Counted from the first letter of the stretch, positions 30,134-40,871 are shown. The stretch is DNA of 64,000 nucleotides from Streptoverticillium olivoreticuli subsp. olivoreticuli (GCF_003391135.1 NZ_CP031455.1:5378001-5442000); one strand, 5' to 3'. A program made the numbers and translations. Notes: a model not told the origin generated them from the letters alone.

Positions 30134-31348
30134 ATGGCGGTGTGGGACGACCTGGTCGGCCAGGACCGGGTGACGGAGCAGCTCTCCGCAGCCGCGCGCG
30201 ACGCGGACGCGCTGGTCACCGGCGCGGGCGGCGGGCCGGGCCCGGGCGAGAGTGGTGGGTCGATGACGCACGCCTGGCTGTTCACCGGTCCGCCCGGTTC
30301 GGGGCGGGCCACCGCGGCCCGCGCGTTCGCCGCCGCGCTCCAGTGCGTCAGCCCGGACCGCTCCGTGGGCGGGGTCCCCGGCTGCGGATTCTGTGACGGC
30401 TGCCACACCAGCCTCGTGGGCACGCACGCGGACGTGGAGATCGTGCGCACGGACCAGCTCTCGATCGGCGTCAAGGAAACCCGTGACCTCGTCCGCCGCG
30501 CCCAGCTGTCCCCTGCGGTCGGCCGCTGGCAGGTGATCGTCCTGGAGGACGCCGACCGGCTGACCGAGGGCGCGGGCAACGTCCTGCTCAAGGCGGTGGA
30601 GGAGCCCGCTCCGCGCACCGTGTGGCTGCTGTGCGCGCCGTCCCTGGAGGATGTGCTGCCGACGATCCGGTCCCGCTGCCGCCTGCTCACCCTGCGGACG
30701 CCGCCCGTGGCCGCGGTCGCGGACCTCCTCGTCCGCCGTGACGGCATCGAGCCCGAGATCGCCGGGCAGTCGGCGCGGGCCACGCAGGGCCACATCGGCC
30801 GCGCCCGCCGCCTCGCCACCGACGAGCGCACCCGCGCCCGCCGCACGGCCGTCCTCAGGCTCCCGCTCCGCGTCGACGACGTCGGCGGCTGCCTGAAGGC
30901 CGCGCAGGAGCTGATCGACGCCGCCTCCGAGGACGCCAAGCAGGTCGCCGAGGAGGTCGACACCAAGGAGACCGAGGAGCTGCGCGCCGCCCTGGGCGCG
31001 GCGGCCGGCACCGGCAGCCGCCTCCCGCGCGGCACGGCGGGCGCCATGAAGGAGCTCCAGGACCGGCAGAAGCGCCGCAGCACCCGCACCCAGCGCGACA
31101 GCCTCGACCTCGCCCTCGTGGATCTGACCGGTTTCTACCGCGACGTGCTGGCGATGCAGCTCGGCTCGCGCGTGGAGCTCGCCAACACCGATGTCCGCGA
31201 CGCCCTCCAGCGCGTCGCCTCGGGCTCCGGGCCGGAGGGGACCCTGCGCCGCATCGAGGCGATCATCGAGTGCCGCCGCGCCCTCGACCGGAATGTGGCA
31301 CCACTCCTCGCGGTCGAGGCGATGACGATGGCCCTGCGGGCGGGCTGA
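30134..31348 (+). CDS. holB: DNA polymerase III delta' subunit
   Basis: A 404-residue clamp-loader subunit of the AAA+ family. It opens VWDDLVGQDRV. The P-loop FTGPPGSGRATAARAF has Arg in place of the catalytic Lys, as expected for a delta' subunit that does not hydrolyse ATP. A zinc module (CGFCDGC plus an upstream Cys) and a sensor region follow, then a C-terminal collar domain. The ATG follows GGAGGG. Its place after tmk is a widespread tmk-holB pairing. Confidence 0.92.
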   Translation: MAVWDDLVGQDRVTEQLSAAARDADALVTGAGGGPGPGESGGSMTHAWLFTGPPGSGRATAARAFAAALQCVSPDRSVGGVPGCGFCDGCHTSLVGTHADVEIVRTDQLSIGVKETRDLVRRAQLSPAVGRWQVIVLEDADRLTEGAGNVLLKAVEEPAPRTVWLLCAPSLEDVLPTIRSRCRLLTLRTPPVAAVADLLVRRDGIEPEIAGQSARATQGHIGRARRLATDERTRARRTAVLRLPLRVDDVGGCLKAAQELIDAASEDAKQVAEEVDTKETEELRAALGAAAGTGSRLPRGTAGAMKELQDRQKRRSTRTQRDSLDLALVDLTGFYRDVLAMQLGSRVELANTDVRDALQRVASGSGPEGTLRRIEAIIECRRALDRNVAPLLAVEAMTMALRAG

Positions 31349-31515
31349 GCGCCGGCTGTACTCCACCGGCCGCGGTTCTGCGGGTGGTTGTCGTCCGCAC
31401 CACCGCTGCGCGGCGGTGTCCTCACGCCGGACGGGCTGGATGCGGCTGATGTGAGTGCGCATCGCAACCCGTTGGGCGCCTTCGAGCGTGAGCCGGGGGA
31501 GCTCCCGCCGCAGGC

Positions 31516-31548
31516 GGCGGACGGCCCGCAGCCGGGCTGCCGTCCGCC
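31516..31548 (+). terminator. Hairpin in the holB-protease gap
   Basis: GGCGGACGGC (31516-31525) pairs perfectly with 31539-31548 around 13 nt. It lies 168 bp after holB within the gene-free gap 31349-31754, whose distal part is less GC-rich and probably contains the protease promoter. A CCGGACGGGCTGGA repeat fragment occurs at 31427-31440. Confidence 0.4.
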
Positions 31549-31754
31549 AAGACGGCCCGGACCGGTTCCCCACGCGCGCGGGCGCCGACAGTTACGCGAT
31601 CTCACTCATACGAGGCCTAGTGGCCCGGCAACCGGTCATGCCGCACACCCATATGGATACGCTCCGTGCGGGCATCGTGATCTGTCGTAACCAACAGTCA
31701 TTCCCGCTGCTCGCGTTTTTCATGCCCCCGTCACTCCATCAGAGGGACCAGCCG

Positions 31755-33401
31755 ATGGATTCGAGCCGTCTGCTCCGCACCTCAGGCGCCGTCATCGCGA
31801 CCGCGGCACTGCTGATCTCCGGCTGTGCCCTGGAGGACTCGGCGCCGAGCGCGTCCGCGGCGGCGAGACCCCAGGCCCGGGGCGACGGCCACGCCTGGGG
31901 GTACTCCCCGGCCGCGGGCGCGATCGACACCGTCCGGTCCCGTACGGGCCTGGCGGCCCCCCTCGCGCCCCTCCCGAAGGCGCTGCCCTCCGCCCTGCGC
32001 CACTACTACGCCCAGAAGCTCGCCTGGCACGCGTGCGGCTCCGCCGGCTTCGAGTGCGCCTCCCTGACCGCGCCCCTGGACTACGACCGGCCGCGGGAGG
32101 GCGACGACATCAGGCTCGCCGTCTCCCGCAAGAAGGCGACCGGCCCCGGCGTGCACCTCGGCTCCCTGATGGTCAACCCGGGCGGCCCCGGCGGCTCGGC
32201 GGTCAACTACCTTCAGCAGTACGCGGGGGTCGGCTATCCCGCCGCCGTCCGTGCCCGGTACGACATGGTCGGCATGGACCCGCGCGGCGTCGCCGCGAGC
32301 GAGCCGGTCACCTGTCTCACCAACGCCGAGATGGACGCCTACACCCAGGTCGACCAGACGCCCGACGACGCCACCGAGGTCGACGAGCTGGTCGGGGCGT
32401 ACCGGAAGTTCGCCGACAGCTGCGCGGCCCGCACGGGCAGGCTGCTGGCCCATGTCTCGACCGTCGACGCCGCCCGCGACATGGACATCCTGCGCGCGGC
32501 CCTGGGCGACGAGAAGCTGACGTACGTCGGCGCCTCGTATGGCACCTTCCTCGGCGCCACCTATGCCGGGCTCTTCCCGTCCCGCGTCGGCCACATGGTG
32601 CTCGACGGCGCCCTGGACCCCTCCCTGGACTCGGAGCGGATCAACCTCGACCAGACCGCCGGCTTCCAGACCGCCTTCACCGCCTTCGTGCAGGACTGCC
32701 TCAAGCGCAAGGACTGTCCCCTCACCCCCGCCGCGAACGTCGCCGCGGCGGGGGACCGGCTCAGCGCGCTCTTCAAGCAGCTCGACGCCCACCCGATCCA
32801 GGCGGGGAAGACCCGCAGGCTCACCGAGAGCCTGGCCACGACGGGTGTGATCTCCGCCATGTACGACGAGGCCGCCTGGGGCCTCCTCCGCAGGGCGCTG
32901 GGTGCCGCGCAGCGCGGCGACGGCGCCCAGCTGCTCCGGCTCTCGGACGCCTATTACGAGCGGGACGGCAAGGGCGCGTACACCAACCTGATGTTCGCCA
33001 ACGCCGCCGTGAACTGCCTCGACCTCCCGCCGGCCTTCCACGACCCGGACGACGTCCGCGAGGCCCTCCCCGAGTTTCGCAAGGCGTCGCCCGTCTTCGG
33101 CGCCAGCCTCGCCTGGTCGGCTCTGACCTGCGGTTACTGGTCCTTGCCCGCCGCCGGCCGCCCCCACCGCATCCCGGCCCGGGGGGCCGCCCCCATCCTC
33201 GTCGTCGGCACCACCCGCGACCCCGCGACCCCCTACCCCTGGGCCCGCTCCCTCGCCTCCCAGCTCGACTCGGGCCGCCTCCTCACCTACGACGGCGACG
33301 GTCACACGGCCTACACCCGGGGCAGCCGCTGCATCGACACCGCGATCAACGACTACCTCCTCACGACCACCCCGCCGCCCGCCGCCCAGAAGTGCTCCTG
33401 A
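31755..33401 (+). CDS. Exported lipoprotein alpha/beta-hydrolase protease (TAP/Slp family)
   Basis: A 548-residue secreted tripeptidyl-aminopeptidase-like enzyme. I chose ATG 31755, six bases after AGAGGGA, because it gives a proper signal peptide ending in the lipobox ISGC. The longer ORF adds 100 residues without signal character. The catalytic nucleophile is Ser in GASYGT and the oxyanion region is NPGGPGGS. A C-terminal TAP-like domain holds the Asp (TTRDPATPY) and His (GDGHTAY). It would trim peptides outside the cell. Confidence 0.87.
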   Translation: MDSSRLLRTSGAVIATAALLISGCALEDSAPSASAAARPQARGDGHAWGYSPAAGAIDTVRSRTGLAAPLAPLPKALPSALRHYYAQKLAWHACGSAGFECASLTAPLDYDRPREGDDIRLAVSRKKATGPGVHLGSLMVNPGGPGGSAVNYLQQYAGVGYPAAVRARYDMVGMDPRGVAASEPVTCLTNAEMDAYTQVDQTPDDATEVDELVGAYRKFADSCAARTGRLLAHVSTVDAARDMDILRAALGDEKLTYVGASYGTFLGATYAGLFPSRVGHMVLDGALDPSLDSERINLDQTAGFQTAFTAFVQDCLKRKDCPLTPAANVAAAGDRLSALFKQLDAHPIQAGKTRRLTESLATTGVISAMYDEAAWGLLRRALGAAQRGDGAQLLRLSDAYYERDGKGAYTNLMFANAAVNCLDLPPAFHDPDDVREALPEFRKASPVFGASLAWSALTCGYWSLPAAGRPHRIPARGAAPILVVGTTRDPATPYPWARSLASQLDSGRLLTYDGDGHTAYTRGSRCIDTAINDYLLTTTPPPAAQKCS

Positions 33402-33499
33402 CCTGCGGATCCCCTCTCCCGACCGCTGTGTACGGAGCACCCCTCGAAACTGTGTAGACTTGGGCGCGCTGCTGATGCCGAACCGGTGTCCGGCAGCTT

Positions 33500-33573
33500 G
33501 CCGCCTTAGCTCAGTTGGCCAGAGCAACGCACTCGTAATGCGTAGGTCTCGGGTTCGAATCCCGAAGGCGGCT
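33500..33573 (+). tRNA. tRNA-Thr (anticodon CGT)
   Basis: A 74-nt cloverleaf without encoded CCA. Acceptor GCCGCCT pairs with AGGCGGC (discriminator T). The anticodon arm is ACGCA-CTCGTAA-TGCGT with anticodon CGT, and the T arm is TCGGG-TTCGAAT-CCCGA. TAGACT at 33455-33460 may be its -10 element. It marks the border between core genes and the accessory region. Confidence 0.97.
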
Positions 33574-33580
33574 CAGGTGA

Positions 33581-33611
33581 AGCCCAGGTCAGATTCTTTC
33601 TGACCTGGGCT
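33581..33611 (+). terminator. Strong terminator after tRNA-Thr
   Basis: A perfect 13-bp stem (AGCCCAGGTCAGA, 33581-33593, with 33599-33611), loop TTCTT, followed by TTCTTGTTGTG. It starts seven bases after the tRNA. One of the clearest intrinsic terminators in the window. Confidence 0.9.
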
Positions 33612-33818
33612 TTCTTGTTGTGCCGGGCGCGGGGCGCGGCGAACAGATCACAGCGCCGGGCAGGGCCTGCCGCAGGGGCCGGTGGCTACAGTGGATTTGA
33701 TCAGCATCGGACGTGCGGTGATGGATTCGGCGCGATCACGGGGGCGGTAAAACGGAGCTTGTTCTTTCACTTCGTGTTTCGGTGTTCCCGTGGCGCGCGA
33801 AGGAAAGGAACGCCCCCC

Positions 33819-34505
33819 ATGTCGCCCCACCTCAAAGCCGCTGTCGACGCGGTTTTTCGCCCCGTCGATCTGCACCACACATGCATGGCGGGGCTGGACG
33901 CGACGCTCACCATACGGGCCACCGACACCGACTTCCTGCGCCAATTCGGGGGCACCGCCGACGAGTTGTGCGGCCGCCATCTGTACGACCTGCTGGAGCC
34001 CGGCGCGTCGGAGGTGCTGGACCGGCAGTTCGCCGGGCTCTCCTCGGGCGGGCATCCCCGCTTCACCGAGCAGGTCGTCGGATATCGCCAGGACCGAACT
34101 CCCTTTTCGGCGGACATCACCGGCATCGCCATTCATAGTTCCCATTGCCCGCCTGATGCCACCACCTACCTCATTGCCGTATTTCCGGCCGATGATCCTG
34201 CTCCGCCGCCCGCCAAGTCGCTCCTCTCCCCGGTGGACGCGCGCATTCTGGAAGGCATCGCCAAAGGCACCTCCAATCTTCAGCTCGCGGTGCAGCTCTA
34301 CCTCAGCAGGCAGGGCGTCGAGTACCACGTGGGGCGGATGCTCCGGCAGCTGAAGGTGCCCAACCGTGCGGCTCTCGTGGCCCGCGCGCACTCCCTCGGG
34401 ATGTTCGGCGCCGGCACCTGGCCGCCTCGCGTACTGCCGCAGTTCGTCAAGGGAACCGAACAAAGCGCACGCCGGTGTACCGATTCGGGCATGGTCACCT
34501 TCTAG
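33819..34505 (+). CDS. PAS-LuxR transcriptional regulator (PimM-like)
   Basis: A 228-residue regulator. Residues about 15-125 form a PAS-type sensor domain, and residues about 138-200 a LuxR helix-turn-helix (LSPVDARILEGIAKGTSN, then LSRQGVEYHVGRMLRQL). This layout is that of the PimM/AmphRIV/NysRIV class that activates antibiotic clusters. ATG 33819 follows AGGAAAGGA; the longer ORF from 33615 has no support. A near-perfect PimM-type operator lies 16 bp downstream of its stop, before mqnE, so it probably activates the following operon. I saw no TTA codon in the part I read. Confidence 0.85.
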   Translation: MSPHLKAAVDAVFRPVDLHHTCMAGLDATLTIRATDTDFLRQFGGTADELCGRHLYDLLEPGASEVLDRQFAGLSSGGHPRFTEQVVGYRQDRTPFSADITGIAIHSSHCPPDATTYLIAVFPADDPAPPPAKSLLSPVDARILEGIAKGTSNLQLAVQLYLSRQGVEYHVGRMLRQLKVPNRAALVARAHSLGMFGAGTWPPRVLPQFVKGTEQSARRCTDSGMVTF

Positions 34506-34520
34506 CAAAGCGGCTGTGGT

Positions 34521-34536
34521 GTGGGGAATTCCCTAG
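34521..34536. promoter_or_regulatory. PimM-type PAS-LuxR operator upstream of mqnE
   Basis: GTGGGGAATTCCCTAG matches 15 of 16 positions of the published PimM-class consensus CTVGGGAWWTCCCBAG; only the first base differs. It is 65 bp before the mqnE start and 16 bp after the PAS-LuxR stop, a sensible place for activation of mqnE by the neighbouring regulator. A small hairpin GTGCCC-TTGT-GGGCAC (34563-34578) follows in the leader. Confidence 0.7.
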
Positions 34537-34600
34537 ACCTGCCTCCGGGAGGATGCGAGCACCGTGCCCTTGTGGGCACTCACGGAGGGGGTAGCTGGGT

Positions 34601-35764
34601 ATGGACGCTGGGCTGAAGCGTGAGCTGGAGGAGAAGGTCCACGCGGGTGTGCGGTTGACCCGTGAGGACGGTATCGCCCTCTATGAGTCCGACGACCTGG
34701 CGTGGCTGGGCGGTCTCGCCCATGAGGTGCGGACGCGCAAGAACGGTGACGTCGTCCACTTCAACGTCAACCGCCACCTCAACATGACGAATGTGTGTAC
34801 GGCGTCGTGTGCGTACTGCTCGTTCCAGCGGAAGCCGGGTGAGAAGGACGCTTACACGATGCGGATCGAGGAGGCCGTCCGCCTGGCGAAGGCGATGGAG
34901 AACGAGAACCTCACCGAGCTGCACATCGTCAATGGTCTGCATCCGACGCTGCCGTGGCGGTACTACCCGCGTTCGCTGCGTGCGCTGAAGGAGGCGCTGC
35001 CGAGCGTGTCGCTGAAGGCGTTCACGGCCACCGAGATCCAGCACTTCGAGAAGATCTCCGGCATGCCGGCCTCCGAGATCCTGGATGAGCTGATCGATGC
35101 GGGTCTTGAGTCGCTGACCGGTGGTGGTGCGGAGATCTTCGACTGGGAGGTCCGTCAGCACATCGTCGACCATGACACCCACTGGGAGGACTGGTCGCGC
35201 ATCCACCGCCTCGCGCATTCCAAGGGGTTGAAGACTCCGTCGACGATGCTGTACGGGCATATCGAGGAGCCCCGGCACCGGGTGGATCATGTGCTGCGGC
35301 TGCGTGAGCTGCAGGACGAGACCGGTGGTTTCCAGGTCTTCATCCCGCTGCGCTATCAGCACGATTTCGTGGACATGAAGGACGGCAAGGTCCGTAACCG
35401 TCTCCAGGCGCGGACGAGTATGGCGACGGGTGCGGAGGCGCTGAAGACGTTCGCGGTGTCGCGTCTGCTGTTCGACAATGTGCCGCATGTGAAGGTGTTC
35501 TGGGTGATGCACGGTGTGCAGACGGCTCAGCTGGCGTTGCAGCACGGTGCGGATGACATGGATGGTTCGGTCGTCGAGTACAAGATCACGCATGATGCGG
35601 ACAATTACGGTACGCCGAACAAGCTGACGCGTGATGATCTGCTGGATCTGATCCGGGACGCGGGTTTCCGGCCGGTGGAGCGGAACACGCGGTACGAGGT
35701 GATCCGTGAGTATCCGGGTCCGGACGCGTCGCTGCGCGAGTCGCCCCAGCCCATGCGCGTCTGA
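34601..35764 (+). CDS. mqnE: Aminofutalosine synthase (radical SAM) MqnE
   Basis: A 387-residue radical-SAM enzyme that joins 3-enolpyruvyl benzoate to SAM, giving aminofutalosine, in the futalosine route to menaquinone. The cluster-binding cysteines are C66, C70, C73 (CTASCAYC). ATG 34601 follows GGAGGGGG. The whole sequence reads as a standard actinobacterial MqnE. Codons are richer in GGT, CGT and GAT than in its neighbours, as in highly expressed genes. It heads a group with a ferredoxin, mqnA and mqnC. mqnB and mqnD are not in the window. Confidence 0.93.
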   Translation: MDAGLKRELEEKVHAGVRLTREDGIALYESDDLAWLGGLAHEVRTRKNGDVVHFNVNRHLNMTNVCTASCAYCSFQRKPGEKDAYTMRIEEAVRLAKAMENENLTELHIVNGLHPTLPWRYYPRSLRALKEALPSVSLKAFTATEIQHFEKISGMPASEILDELIDAGLESLTGGGAEIFDWEVRQHIVDHDTHWEDWSRIHRLAHSKGLKTPSTMLYGHIEEPRHRVDHVLRLRELQDETGGFQVFIPLRYQHDFVDMKDGKVRNRLQARTSMATGAEALKTFAVSRLLFDNVPHVKVFWVMHGVQTAQLALQHGADDMDGSVVEYKITHDADNYGTPNKLTRDDLLDLIRDAGFRPVERNTRYEVIREYPGPDASLRESPQPMRV

Positions 35765-35806
35765 ATCCCGACCGAGTACCCAACGAAGACGATCGGCGGA
35801 TCCCTT

Positions 35807-37005
<1,199 letters not shown>

Positions 37006-37081
37006 GCCGGACGTGACCGGTGACGAGCCGGTGAGCTCCGGCGTGATCGAAAAGCCGACGAACTCTGGAAAGGGCAGCGAT

Positions 37082-38284
37082 ATGCCGACGTTCGAAGAGC
37101 AGCACCCAGGACTGACGGCCGTACTGGACCGTGCCGCTGCCGGTGGCCGGATCTCTCCGGAGGAGGCTCTCGATCTGTATCGCTCCGCGCCGTTGCATGC
37201 TCTGGGTGCGGCGGCCGATGCCGTGCGTCGTAGGCGGTATGCGGGTGTGGAGCACATCGCGACGTACATCATCGAGCGGAACATCAATTACACGAATTCG
37301 TGTGTGACGGCGTGCAAGTTCTGTGCGTTCTATGCCCCGCCGAAGAGTGACAAGGTGTGGACGCGTGGTCTGGACGACATCTTGCGCCGGTGCGCGGAGA
37401 CGGTCGAGCTGGGCGGCACGCAGATCATGTTCCAGGGTGGGCACCACCCGGATTACGGGGTGGAGTATTACGAGGAGCACTTCGCGGCGATCAAGAAGGC
37501 GTTCCCGCAGCTGGTGATCCACTCCCTGGGTGCGTCCGAGGTGGACCACATGGCGCGGATCTCGGGTGTGTCGGCGGAGGAGGCGATCCGCCGTATCCAT
37601 GCCGCGGGCCTGGACTCCTTCGCGGGTGCGGGTGCGGAGCTGCTTCCGGCGCGGCCGCGGACGGCGATCGCTCCGTTGAAGGAGTCGGGTGAGCGGTGGC
37701 TGGAGATCATGGAGCTGGCTCACACGATGGGTGTGGAGTCGACGTCCACGATGCTGATGGGTACGGGTGAGACGAACGCGGAGCGGATCGAGCACTTGCG
37801 GATGATCCGTGAGGTGCAGGACCGTACGGGTGGTTTCCGTGCGTTCATTCCGTACACGTATCAGCCGGAGAACAACCATCTGAAGGGCCGTACGCAGGCG
37901 ACGTTGTTCGAGTACTTGCGGATCATTGCGGTGGCCCGTCTGTTCCTGGACAACGTGGCGCATATCCAGGGGTCGTGGCTGACGACGGGCAAGGAGGTCG
38001 GTCAGATGTCGTTGCACTACGGTGCGGACGATCTGGGTTCGATCATGCTGGAGGAGAACGTGGTCTCCTCGGCGGGTGCGAAGCACCGTTCCAACCGTAT
38101 GGAGATCATTGACCTCATCCGTAAGGCGGGGCGGGTGCCGGCGCAGCGTGCGACGACGTACGAGCACCTGCTGGTGCATGACGACCCGGCGGACGACCCG
38201 GTCGACGACCGGGTGGTCTCGCACCTGTCGTCCACCGCGATCGAGGGCGGCACCGCACACCCTGAACTGAAGCTCATATCGTGA
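37082..38284 (+). CDS. mqnC: Cyclic dehypoxanthine futalosine synthase (radical SAM) MqnC
   Basis: A 400-residue radical-SAM enzyme that cyclises dehypoxanthine futalosine. The cysteines are C74, C78, C81 (CVTACKFC). The start ATG 37082 follows GGAAAGGGC; the ORF extends upstream to 36887 but overlaps mqnA there. The sequence is a full-length standard MqnC with T-ending codons like mqnE. Its stop overlaps the MFS start by GTGA, so the exporter is translationally coupled to it. Confidence 0.93.
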   Translation: MPTFEEQHPGLTAVLDRAAAGGRISPEEALDLYRSAPLHALGAAADAVRRRRYAGVEHIATYIIERNINYTNSCVTACKFCAFYAPPKSDKVWTRGLDDILRRCAETVELGGTQIMFQGGHHPDYGVEYYEEHFAAIKKAFPQLVIHSLGASEVDHMARISGVSAEEAIRRIHAAGLDSFAGAGAELLPARPRTAIAPLKESGERWLEIMELAHTMGVESTSTMLMGTGETNAERIEHLRMIREVQDRTGGFRAFIPYTYQPENNHLKGRTQATLFEYLRIIAVARLFLDNVAHIQGSWLTTGKEVGQMSLHYGADDLGSIMLEENVVSSAGAKHRSNRMEIIDLIRKAGRVPAQRATTYEHLLVHDDPADDPVDDRVVSHLSSTAIEGGTAHPELKLIS

Positions 38285-39723
38285 CGCAGAGCGGCCGCAA
38301 GTGGCTGATCCTCGCGATCTGTTGCATGAGCCTGTTCATCGTCGGGCTCGACACCACGATCGTGAACCTCGCCCTCCCTTCCATCCAGAGCGATCTGCGC
38401 GCGTCGGCGTCGGGCCTCCAGTGGACGGTCGACGCCTACACCGTGGTGCTCGCCAGTCTGCTGATGCTGTCCGGGTCGATGGCCGACCGGTTCGGCAGGC
38501 GGCGCACGTTCCAGACCGGACTGCTGCTTTTCGGACTGGCGTCGCTGCTGTGCAGTCTCGCGCCGGACACCGGTTCGCTGGTCGCCTTCCGGATGCTCCA
38601 GGCGGTCGGCGGGGCGATGCTCAACCCGGTCGCGATGTCGATCATCGTCAACACCTTCACCGACCTGAAGGAGCGGGCCAGGGCGATCGGTATCTGGGGC
38701 GGGGTCGCGGGCATGAGCCTGGCCTTCGGACCGGTCGTCGGCGGCGCGCTGGTCGACGCGAGCGGCTGGCGCTCGATCTTCTGGATCAACGTGCCCGTGG
38801 CCGCGCTCGCCCTGGGGCTCACCGCGCTGTTCATCCCGGAGTCCAAGGCGCCGCGCCCGCGCAGGCTCGACCCGGTCGGGCAGCTGCTGGTGATCGCGCT
38901 GCTCGCGGCGCTGACGTTCGGGATCATCGAGGGGCCGGGCAAGGGCTGGGGATCGCCGCTGATCGTCGGCTGCTTCACGGTCGCCGTCGGCTCGGCCGCC
39001 GCCCTGGGGTGGTACGAGCGGCGCCGGCCCGAACCGCTGCTGGACCTCCGGTTCTTCCGGAGCGTGCCGTTCACCGGCGCGATCGTCTCCGCGGTGTGCG
39101 GCTTCGCCGCGCTGGCCGGCTTCCTTTTCCTCAACTCCCTCTACCTCCAGGACGTACGGCACTATTCGCCGCTGCGGGCGGGGCTGCTCACCCTGCCGAT
39201 GGCGGCGATGACCCTGGTCTTCGGCCCGCTGGCGGGGCGGATCATCGGGGCGCGCGGGCCGCGGGTCCCGATGATGGCGGCCGGGGGCGGGATCGCGCTG
39301 TGCGCCCTGCTGCTGTGCCGCCTGGAGGCGGACACCCCGATCCGGTTCCTCGTCGTCGCCTATGTGCTCTTCGGCATCGGCTTCGGCATGCTCGACGCGC
39401 CCATCACCTACTCCGCGGTCTCCGGAATGCCGCGCTCGCAGGCGGGTGTCGCGGCGGCGGTCACCTCGACCGGGCGGCAGGTGGGGGCGTCGCTCGGGGT
39501 CGCCGTGCTCGGTTCGGTGTCGACGGCCCGTATCCGGGGGCCGTTCGCGAGTGGCTTCCCCGCGGCGAGCCATCTGGGCTGGGGAATCATGGCCGGCTGC
39601 GGATGCGCGGTGCTGGTCCTGGCCGTGGTCACCACCAGCGCCTGGGCGCGGCGGTCCGCGGAGCCGGCACCTCAGCAGCAGCAGGAGTCGGCCGGGTCGT
39701 CGGCCGTCGGCCGCGGTCACTGA
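38281..39723 (+). CDS. MFS drug/metabolite exporter (DHA2, 14-TM type)
   Basis: A 480-residue polytopic membrane protein. Motif A is GSMADRFGRRR, motif C-like GVAGMSLAFGPVVGGAL, and motif D1 CCMSLFIVGLDTTIVNLALP, placing it with EmrB/QacA-like proton-driven exporters. It starts with a GTGA overlap on mqnC. In a biosynthetic cluster it most likely exports the product or provides resistance; the substrate cannot be told. Confidence 0.9.
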   Translation: MTQSGRKWLILAICCMSLFIVGLDTTIVNLALPSIQSDLRASASGLQWTVDAYTVVLASLLMLSGSMADRFGRRRTFQTGLLLFGLASLLCSLAPDTGSLVAFRMLQAVGGAMLNPVAMSIIVNTFTDLKERARAIGIWGGVAGMSLAFGPVVGGALVDASGWRSIFWINVPVAALALGLTALFIPESKAPRPRRLDPVGQLLVIALLAALTFGIIEGPGKGWGSPLIVGCFTVAVGSAAALGWYERRRPEPLLDLRFFRSVPFTGAIVSAVCGFAALAGFLFLNSLYLQDVRHYSPLRAGLLTLPMAAMTLVFGPLAGRIIGARGPRVPMMAAGGGIALCALLLCRLEADTPIRFLVVAYVLFGIGFGMLDAPITYSAVSGMPRSQAGVAAAVTSTGRQVGASLGVAVLGSVSTARIRGPFASGFPAASHLGWGIMAGCGCAVLVLAVVTTSAWARRSAEPAPQQQQESAGSSAVGRGH

Positions 39724-39825
39724 ACTGCTGTTCCCGAAGAGTTTTTTCCGTCAGCACCTTTTTGGTCATCACCTTTTCTCACGGCACTTTTGCACGGCAC
39801 AAAAACGTCTCAGGAGGCTTGGACC

Positions 39826-40863
39826 ATGGCACGAACCGAGATGCCCATCGAGGCGCAGCTCCGACCTTTCTACAAGGCCCATTACCACTTCCAATTCCTG
39901 AGCGCTGCCTTTCAGTTCGGGCTCTTCACGATCCTGGAGCAGGAGCCGGGCATCGTCGCCAAGGACATCGCGATACGGCTGGACCTGAAGGAGCAGCCGA
40001 CGCGCATCCTGCTGCTGGGCTGCACCGCCACGGGCCTGATCCGCAAGGAGGACGGCGGTTACTACAACACCCCGCTCACCCAGCCGCTCAGCGCTGACCC
40101 GGACCAGGCGCCGGGTTCCTTCATCCCGTGGGAGCAGCAGGGCATCTACCGCGCGATGTCGTGGTTCCCCGAGGCGCTGCAGGCGGACACCAACATCGGT
40201 CTCCAGCGGGAGATCCCGGGCACGGCGCCGACGCTTTACGGGCGCCTCGCCGGGAACCCGGAGCTGGAGTCCACCTTCCACACCATGATGGGCGCGGTCA
40301 GCCGGCTCGTCGGAGAGGAGATCGCCGGGAAGCTCGACCTCTCGGCGCACCGCCACCTGCTCGACGTCGGCGGTGGCACGGCCATCAACGCGTCCACGCT
40401 GGCCGCGCGTTGGCCCGAGCTGCGGGTGACCATCGGCGACCTGCCGTCGGTCGCGGCGGCGGCGAACGAGAAGGTCGCGGAGATGGGGCTGTCCGACCGG
40501 GTCTCGGCCGTCCCCCTCGACGCCTTCAACGACGAGTTCCCCACCGGCTGCGACGCGATCCTCTTCGCGCACTTCCTGGAGATCTGGTCCGCGGAGCGGA
40601 TCCGGGAGCTGCTGGCGAAGGCGTCGCGGGCGCTGGAGCCCGGGGGCGCCGTCTTCGTCGTCACGCCGCACCAGAACGACGAGGAGACGGGGCCGGAGCG
40701 GGCGGCGTACCTCTCGGCCTACTTCCACACGATCGCCTCGGGCGAGGGCATGGTCTATACGGGGCGGGAGTACGAGCAGTGGTTCGTTGAGGCGGGGCTG
40801 GAGCCTTCAGGGCGTGTCATGTTGGGTGCGGATACGGTGGTTATCTGCGGGCGTAAGGCTTGA
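39826..40863 (+). CDS. SAM-dependent O-methyltransferase (Methyltransf_2 type)
   Basis: A 345-residue enzyme with an N-terminal winged-helix dimerisation domain (residues about 12-95) and a C-terminal Rossmann domain with motif I LLDVGGGTAIN. Relatives methylate phenolic or other hydroxyls of small molecules in antibiotic pathways. CAGGAGG is placed well before ATG 39826. The catalytic region AHFLEIW lacks the usual base His of classical O-methyltransferases (HxxHDW type), so the reaction is uncertain. It follows the MFS gene by 102 bp of T-rich spacer. Confidence 0.85.
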   Translation: MARTEMPIEAQLRPFYKAHYHFQFLSAAFQFGLFTILEQEPGIVAKDIAIRLDLKEQPTRILLLGCTATGLIRKEDGGYYNTPLTQPLSADPDQAPGSFIPWEQQGIYRAMSWFPEALQADTNIGLQREIPGTAPTLYGRLAGNPELESTFHTMMGAVSRLVGEEIAGKLDLSAHRHLLDVGGGTAINASTLAARWPELRVTIGDLPSVAAAANEKVAEMGLSDRVSAVPLDAFNDEFPTGCDAILFAHFLEIWSAERIRELLAKASRALEPGGAVFVVTPHQNDEETGPERAAYLSAYFHTIASGEGMVYTGREYEQWFVEAGLEPSGRVMLGADTVVICGRKA

Positions 40864-40871
40864 TGACGGCG

